Source: Botryococcus braunii
Lineage: Eukaryota; Chlorophyta; Trebouxiophyceae
Assembly: GCA_002005505.1 (NCBI GenBank)
Contig: KV908462.1
Location: forward strand, 1-25,000
Direction: 5' to 3'
Length of the DNA: 25,000 nt
Shown: positions 16,746 through 25,000 of the stretch, piece after piece
Layout of the letters: every line of letters starts with the position of its first letter
How positions within the stretch are numbered: position 1 is the stretch's first letter
Made by a program: the position numbers and the translations under genes
The notes under the pieces: model-generated
Databases searched by the model: none
The model's input: the letters and a program-made list of their open reading frames with translations, nothing else
What the model was told of the DNA's origin: nothing

Positions 16746-17147
16746 GAGCGCGCCTACCTAGCTATAGACGCATACCCAGCTAGAAGCTCCAAGATACATC
16801 TACAATAGGCTGCTGGAAGAAACTCATCACCATTACAATAGAAAAACTTGAAAGCAAGCTGGCTACAATAGACTGTCTCATCGTGTACTTGCAAAATTCT
16901 AACCTGGCTAAAACTTCACACATTGATCATGATTCAAAAAAGTGAGTAAAGACTAAGCGGTAAATACCAGTTCCGAACACCACAACACATTGCAACACAA
17001 CCCCAGTTCTACGATCTACCACAGCAGTCGCTGTACAGCCAGGTTTTTCGCAGCAAGCGTGCTTGCGTGGCCATGGCAAGCGTGACTTCAGTCATGCGCA
17101 TGCCGCTGGCCTATCTCAGATTTCTACAACCCAACTAATAGACGACC
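16746..17147. other. Unique noncoding stretch
   Basis: No gene, array or splice-site pair is supported between the 165-bp array and the hairpin at 17148. Confidence 0.45.
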
Positions 17148-17192
17148 GTGCATATGTTGTTTACATATGTTATATGTAAACAACATATGCAC
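17148..17192. repeat. Perfect 21-bp inverted repeat with 3-base loop
   Basis: Arms 17148-17168 (GTGCATATGTTGTTTACATA plus T) and 17172-17192 are exact reverse complements around GTT. It ends just before a possible acceptor (GTTGTTTAG at 17202) of the open frames that follow. It could be a stem-loop, a recombination site or a small-RNA precursor; no T tract follows. Confidence 0.9.
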
Positions 17193-17202
17193 AGTTGTTT
17201 AG

Positions 17203-17840
17203 TCCCCTATGTATATTAAAAGACGATGCAATTGACCGCGAACATGGAGAGATCCTGATTTATCCCGATGTGTATGTCGAGGGGTTCACAACATCCAATC
17301 GACAAGGAACACAGCCTCCATTGCCTTCATACAGCTACACGCCCATGCTAGTGATTGGAAAGAACCACTTGCACATGCACTTCCCAATTCCAGCAGTGAA
17401 GAGGAGCATGAAATCCAAGTCATAAAACCCATTGCAAATTTGTGTAAACTTCCTACTGCGCCAGACTCAGAAATCAGCATTTGGATCATTCTCGAGATAT
17501 GTTTATATAAAACCCGCTGCAACCCGACCCTGCAGGTGCAGGTCACTAAGTGGCATCAATCTCGCGGGTCTACGCACTTCATTGCTCGAAAGCTCCGAAG
17601 ACTTCTCACACCCGCCAGCGATCAAAAAGAGACATCGAGTGTTTTTATCTTCAGATGCAACGTTGCATACGTGATCTTTCATGCATATCACAACATCATT
17701 AATGCATATGTGATCTTTCACGATTCCGGATCAGTCACAGCCGCCGAAATATGGAAAACCCAAGCCTTTGCCCTGGGGTTCTCAGACCCCCTTCCCCTGG
17801 GGGGAAGGGGGGGGGGGCGGGGGGCTTCTAGCTAGGAGAC
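17203..17840 (+). CDS. Overlapping open frames, possible exon(s) of an unrecognised gene
   Basis: From a possible acceptor (TTGTTTAG|TCC) one frame runs open to TAA at 17423-17425 and includes HGEILIYPDVYVEGF and PMLVIGKNHLHMHFPIP. A second plus frame is open from about 17237 to about 17835 and includes SSSEEEHEIQVIKPIANL and HFIARKLRRLLTPASDQ. The two cannot both be coding over their overlap. The first motif faintly recalls thioredoxin-like ferredoxin (sucrase/ferredoxin-like) proteins, but too weakly to name. The end contains a duplicated ATGTGATCTTTCA element (17665-17722) and a G run. Confidence 0.2.
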
Positions 17841-18510
17841 TTATAGCACAATCTCATAAAATCTTTAGCTAAAGGCCTTGGGCCGCTCATAGCATATCGA
17901 AAGCTTTGGACTCGTCCCTCGGGAAGGCATGAGCTTTCTCACCCTCACTGCTAATATGACCGCACTGAATACATGATTTCTAGGCCCTGCATTAGTGCTG
18001 GTGGGCAAGACAAAAGGATTTGTTTTTGGGGGGGGGGGGGGGGGGGGGTTTGGATCCGACCAGAAACCGATTGGAAAGAAATTCAAAGAGAAAAAGCAAG
18101 GGAAAATACACGCGAAAACACGGGAATGCAATGGTACCCTGCGGGGCCAGACTGTCTGCTGTGACCGTGACAACCCACAGTTGGTCAACACCGCTGACAA
18201 CGAATCTAGATCTACACCGGCAGTGCTAAATGACAATGGGCTGCATTGGATCCACGTGGACGTGTATACAATTCATTGACTGATCCTGATCAACCCATAC
18301 GAATGGAGTACTGAAGTTCGCCAAACAACAAACAAGTATATGAGATCCCACGTGCCTCTGACAGTTCCTCCCTCCATTTACGGAGGCTATATAGTAGCAT
18401 TGCCCCAAGAGGCAGTCAACAGATCTGTGAACTAGCAACTCTGCAGGCATGTAGCCTAACAGCACCGGTGCTCGGAACAGAGGGCACCAAATCCCGGGCA
18501 GAGAAAGTAG
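17841..18510. other. Noncoding stretch with 21-base poly-G
   Basis: The poly-G run is at 18028-18048. The open frames after it (to 18279 plus, 18226-18555 minus) have no recognisable content. Confidence 0.4.
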
Positions 18511-18600
18511 GGTCATGGATACATGATACGAATCAAGCATCATGATACGTATCAAGCAATATGGTACGTATCAAGCATCCTCACACGCATCAAGCAAAGT
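18511..18600. repeat. ~23-bp tandem array
   Basis: Four units of the form CATGATACGTATCAAGCAT, with decay outward. Confidence 0.85.
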
Positions 18601-18699
18601 AATTACAGATTAATGTATACTTCTTTATAAAGCATTAACCCATCATGGGCCATCAGCGGCCCGTGCACGTTGGAATGCCGGTCTTACATCAGGGCAGCC

Positions 18700-19260
18700 A
18701 GCCACAAACATCGCTGTTTGCTTTCAAAAAAAATATATATATAAAAATAAAAAGGAAACGGGGGGGGGGGGGGAGGGGTTCGGGAAGCCTAGACCTGAGA
18801 AAACAAGGAAGATCCGCATACACCAGAGCGAGCTGCCAAGCTGGACCAGTCAGAAATGTGAAACCAAACATCTCCGCCAGCTGGGAACCAAACATCTCCG
18901 CCAGCTGCCTTAAGCTTGCCACTCACTTCGAATAAAGTCGGGTCAGATTTGCAGCGGAAGTCGGTGTTCAGCGAGACTTTCCACCGCGTGCATATATCTT
19001 TGCGGGAAGCCTTCCAAACTTAAAAATAGGGCCGGTTTGCCAATACCATTGACCCCAGCGTTCTCTTGTAGGCGCATGCATATTCTTCTGGACTTCATCG
19101 CCAGACTTGGACAGGCCTCTTGCAAAATTGTTGACGTGCCCCACCAGGACACGTCTTTTCAGCCAAAATACTTTGGCTCGCAATTTTTGGCCTGTAAACA
19201 ACCTCTCGGGGAGGCCTTTCCACGCAACGTGCTTGGGCTGCAAAAACCAAATCCTGACGT
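18700..19260. other. Mostly unique DNA with poly-G and a 23-bp duplication
   Basis: A G run at 18760-18773, and an exact duplication ACCAAACATCTCCGCCAGCT at 18862-18907. Open frames at 18960-19300 on both strands show no recognisable domain or convincing splice sites. Confidence 0.4.
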
Positions 19261-19380
19261 CGACTGCAAAATAGAGCTGCAAAACACGACGACTGCAAAA
19301 GAGCGTTGCAAAAACGCCCGAGAGAGTGCGCTACAAAAACGATCGCAACAGTGAGCTGCAAAAAAAGCCTGCAAAAGTGG
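19260..19380. repeat. ~20-bp degenerate array (GAGCTGCAAAA-type)
   Basis: Six or so copies of GxxxTGCAAAA(A)(C)G spaced about 17-24 bp. The plus and minus frames through it are incidental. Confidence 0.7.
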
Positions 19381-19596
19381 GTCAGGTACTGTCTTTCCCA
19401 ACAGACACACGTCCTGGCCGGGCACCCAGACCTGCTGGCCAGAGTGACGTGGCGGAGAACGCCCACATGTGTGCACCCTGATGCCCGTGGGTCCCATGGG
19501 CCCTGTGGGTGTCCCTGTTTTTCCAGCGTCCAACAGGGCCAAACCTGGCAATCCGACTAATCCGGACTCCGAAAACGACTCAAGCATATCCTCAGC

Positions 19597-19632
19597 CACG
19601 CACGCACACACGCACACACACACCCCCCCCCC

Positions 19633-19687
<55 letters not shown>

Positions 19688-19697
19688 ACATACACAG
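19597..19697. repeat. (CA)n interrupted by poly-C
   Basis: (CA)n to 19622, 13 C at 19623-19635, then (CA)n to 19697. Confidence 0.95.
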
Positions 19698-20574
19698 CCA
19701 GGCAGTGCGCAGGCATTCGTCCTAGCAGGCATGCGGACATATCCGGCACCGGTAGGCAGACCAGATGAGGACAGCCGGCAGCACAAAACAGGCTAACAGC
19801 ATGCAAAGCGGTAGCGCTCGTCCATGCAAAGCGGTAGCACTGGCCAGCGGTGCACGCCAGCCATAATATTTTCCCGCGGTCCGACATCAGCCGGTGGAAT
19901 TTCGGGAAGGAAATTCCAGGTCCAAGCTTGGATTAAGATTCATCGACGAACCCGAACAAAAGAAGACACATAAGAAAACACAGCTTGGAATAAACAGGCC
20001 GAAAAAAAAGGAAGAATAGCCTTTTACCAAATAGGGAAAAATTGCAAAAATAAAATGTGCAAATCACCTCGCAAGAAAGAAAAGTCAAGTTTTGAACCCA
20101 CATGCCTGTCGGCCAGGGACTAGGGGCGTCCCTGGACGATGAAAGCCTTATCAGCGGTGAAGCAAACTTGAATGGAGCTGAAGATGGCCCTTGAGCGGAG
20201 CTCACGTGTCCATGCACTCTGGACGTGGCTCATGTGGCCCACGTGGCTCCAGCACAACCTCAAGCGCAGGCACACTGGACATTAATGGGCATCAGTACAA
20301 TCAATACTGACATTTGCAGTGGTGAATCTAGAGATGCACCGTGGCTTCCATGGCCATTGTAAAGGCCAGCCATGGCATTTATAACGTCCTCGGCCCCATC
20401 AGGGGGCTCTTTGACCCCTGACACCTTATAAGCTGTGCTTAATTAAGCAACAATCTTAGATGGCTTTCGACCTCGAGCAGATGTTACCCTGAACGTTCTC
20501 CAGCAGAGTCGAGGTATTCACCCCCCCACTCCCCTGCCCCCGGGGGGGGGGGGGGAGATTTCGGTGAATTCGGA
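19698..20574. other. Noncoding stretch, no gene seen
   Basis: Holds a 24-bp tandem duplication (CATGCAAAGCGGTAGC, 19800-19842) and a C-run/G-run pair at 20521-20555. No supported ORF or RNA gene. Confidence 0.45.
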
Positions 20575-21360
20575 CCCCGGGTGAATCTGAACATGACAGA
20601 ATGGCGGGTTCTGGACACGCGCAATCCGGATAAATGACATTTCTTGAGTACGTAGCTTCTAGAACCACGATCAAACGCATACTTGGGACCTGGCACCGCC
20701 TGGAACTGCGTGAGTATTGAGATTTGAACCTTCCAACCATGCTCATATGGGCAATCACCACTCATCATAATATTCAGACCCTGGAACAACGCTCATAATT
20801 GATGAGTTATATTAAACCCTAGGACGATGCACATGCGTGAGTAGACACATATTTGGACCCTGCAACTATGCTTGTGCAGGGGTCGTACCCCTGTATACTT
20901 CGACCCTGGAGCCATGACCGTCAATGAGTACTTTGACCCGGGACGCACGGTCGTACATCAATATGTAGACCCTGGCACCATGCAACTACTTACACGCCAG
21001 AAATTTTACTTGTAACCATGCTCACAAATGAGCCATTCAAACCTGGAACCATGTGCAAAAGTGGGGCATTCAAATCTGGAACAATGTTCAAATCTGGAAC
21101 CTGGAACAATCTGGAGCGAGCATTCACTTATGCTTTCAGCCTGCAACCTGGAAGCATGGCCATGCATGAAAAGGTAGACCCTAAGTCCAAGCTCATGCCA
21201 AAGCAAATCCGTATGCATGTATACACGCAAACAGCTTGTATATATGTAATAATTGCTGTCGTGTGAGCATGGGGACTGGGCCTGCAGCTTCATGCATGGT
21301 TACTATAACACAGATATGTTATAAACTAATAGTAATTAGACCCTGGAACCATGACCACTA
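20575..21360. repeat. Degenerate ~40-bp array (GACCCTGGAACCATGCTCAT-type)
   Basis: At least a dozen diverged units anchored on GACCCTGGAxCCATG, spaced mostly 32-46 bp, for example near 20777, 20858, 20904, 20936, 20970 and 21340. Strongly decayed and noncoding. The sequence from 21361 to 21659 shows nothing notable. Confidence 0.75.
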
Positions 21361-21659
21361 GAGAGCAATAGAGGCCATTCACTCCTACAATCGATATCTC
21401 AGCTAGCAGACATCGAGATAGCTAGACAGCCTGAATTCAGGGTTCATTTCGTTTTCATACCCATGTCTGGCAGATGCCCCACACTGCAAGGTAGGATCGC
21501 ACCCCCCAAGCCAAATGTCGCCTTTGAGATTGCGGAAAGATGAGTTTGTCGTACACGATATTTATTTTGCACACGTGTGCCTGAACCAGCCCAGGATTCT
21601 CACACAGACTCTTGTGTATGGAACAACATGCCCAGTGGCACGCAAATGGAGGGCCCACT

Positions 21660-21880
21660 GATTTCTGCCTGCCCAGTACAGCTTCTGGTGCAGCCAGTGG
21701 TAGCTTGTACTTTACAAGCCTGGGATCGTATACAACTCATGCAGACGGTACTGCTTGCACTGCACAGCCCTTGTATCAGGTACACATAGATCGTGCAGGG
21801 TGTACTGCACAAGCCTGGTATCCGCTACAATATCGACAGTGCTGCCTACACTGCACATGCCTTGTACTAACTACAACATC
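21660..21880. repeat. ~47-bp degenerate array
   Basis: Four units anchored on TGTACTGCACAAGCCTGGTA near 21707, 21750, 21803 and 21845. Different in sequence from the neighbouring 40-bp array. Confidence 0.75.
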
Positions 21881-21912
21881 ACAAAATGATACAATAAAAG
21901 AATGGTGAAAAA

Positions 21913-22043
<131 letters not shown>

Positions 22044-22393
22044 CATTTGCCTGATGAGCAGAGGTTTAAAGAGGAGTTTGGGTTCCGCAAGCATGCACAA
22101 TGGCCCATGCTTGCCTACAAATGTGGGATTTTGTTCCAGTGAGCATGAACGCAGGGCCAATACTGGTTTCGGATGCCACCCCCACCCCCAATTTCCAGGT
22201 TCCTAAGTTTTGTTTTCCCCCCCGAGCATGCACAATGGTACACACTATTACTAGTCGGTGCAACCGACAATTGGACCTTTATTTTGAGAGCCCGCATCAC
22301 GTGCGGGCTACTTCTTTACGGTCATTCGAAATATGCGCAATTGCGGTTCGGGTCCTTCTGATATCAGCAGCCATGTCACAGCACAACGCCTTC

Positions 22394-22417
22394 ATCTGAC
22401 AGATCTAGATCTCCCCT

Positions 22418-22439
<22 letters not shown>
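22394..22439. repeat. 20-bp direct duplication at the oxidase stop codon
   Basis: ATCTGACAGATCTAGATCTC occurs at 22394-22413 and again at 22420-22439. The copy inside the gene encodes the last codons (RSRSVR) and its edge forms the stop. Confidence 0.93.
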
Positions 22440-24832
<2,393 letters not shown>

Positions 24833-24939
24833 CTGCTCCGATCATCAACCCATTCCCCCATCAGCCCCGTTGGATTGACTTGTCACGAACAATCACCACT
24901 CGCCCTTCAGATCCCACCCTCTTAACTCTGTGTGGGTAT

Positions 24940-24976
24940 ACGTGTGTGTGGGTGTGTGTGTGTGGGGGGGGGGGGG
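24940..24976. repeat. (GT)n ending in poly-G
   Basis: Short GT repeat with variants followed by 13 G (24964-24976), probably inside the next upstream intron of the oxidase gene (24833 to the window end shows no recognised exon). Confidence 0.9.
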
Positions 24977-25000
24977 AAGGGGCGGCTAATGCGCATATGT

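Noticed and set aside
19470..19580. Collagen-like Gly-x-x reading on the minus strand (GPMGPTG)
   Set aside because: Too short, and the Gly spacing is broken within about 25 residues; likely chance in GC-rich DNA.

Overview
This is a eukaryotic nuclear window, probably from an alga or another protist with large, repeat-filled introns. The evidence is protein-coding homology split into short exons bordered by GT...AG splice sites, no bacterial-style operons, and noncoding DNA packed with (CA)n, (GA)n, poly-G and locally duplicated sequence. The species cannot be named from the sequence alone.

Layout. (1) 142-5896, minus strand: six exons of a propionate/acetate CoA-transferase-like gene (Pct/YdiF, family I CoA-transferase). 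They join in frame at GT...AG junctions into a 355-residue N-terminal and central part; the 3' part, including the expected catalytic Glu region, lies beyond the left edge. (2) 5.9-12.0 kb: no recognisable gene, but a 623-bp (GA)n tract, two related candidate plus-strand exons flanking it, dispersed repeat families and a perfect 36-bp palindrome. (3) 12032-13440, plus strand: an ORF starting with a clear signal peptide, then a downstream open segment encoding a compact 10-cysteine domain; possibly one secreted cysteine-rich protein gene. (4) 13.4-22.4 kb: microsatellites, several unrelated tandem arrays with units of about 20 to 165 bp, hairpins, and only weak coding candidates. (5) 22418-24832, minus strand: the last four exons of an acyl-CoA oxidase-like gene, whose 5' exons lie beyond the right edge.

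The two recognised genes are both acyl-CoA enzymes on the same strand: one moves CoA between short-chain acids, the other carries out the first oxidation of peroxisomal beta-oxidation. A link is possible, but about 16.5 kb separates them and nothing here shows co-regulation.

The most unusual structural theme is small tandem duplication at gene borders. An exon start with its splice acceptor is present three times (3891-4125). An exon end with its donor seeds a roughly 90-bp intronic array (2085-2620). A pyrimidine tract before a likely acceptor is doubled (5918-5955), and the stop-codon region of the oxidase gene is doubled (22394-22439).
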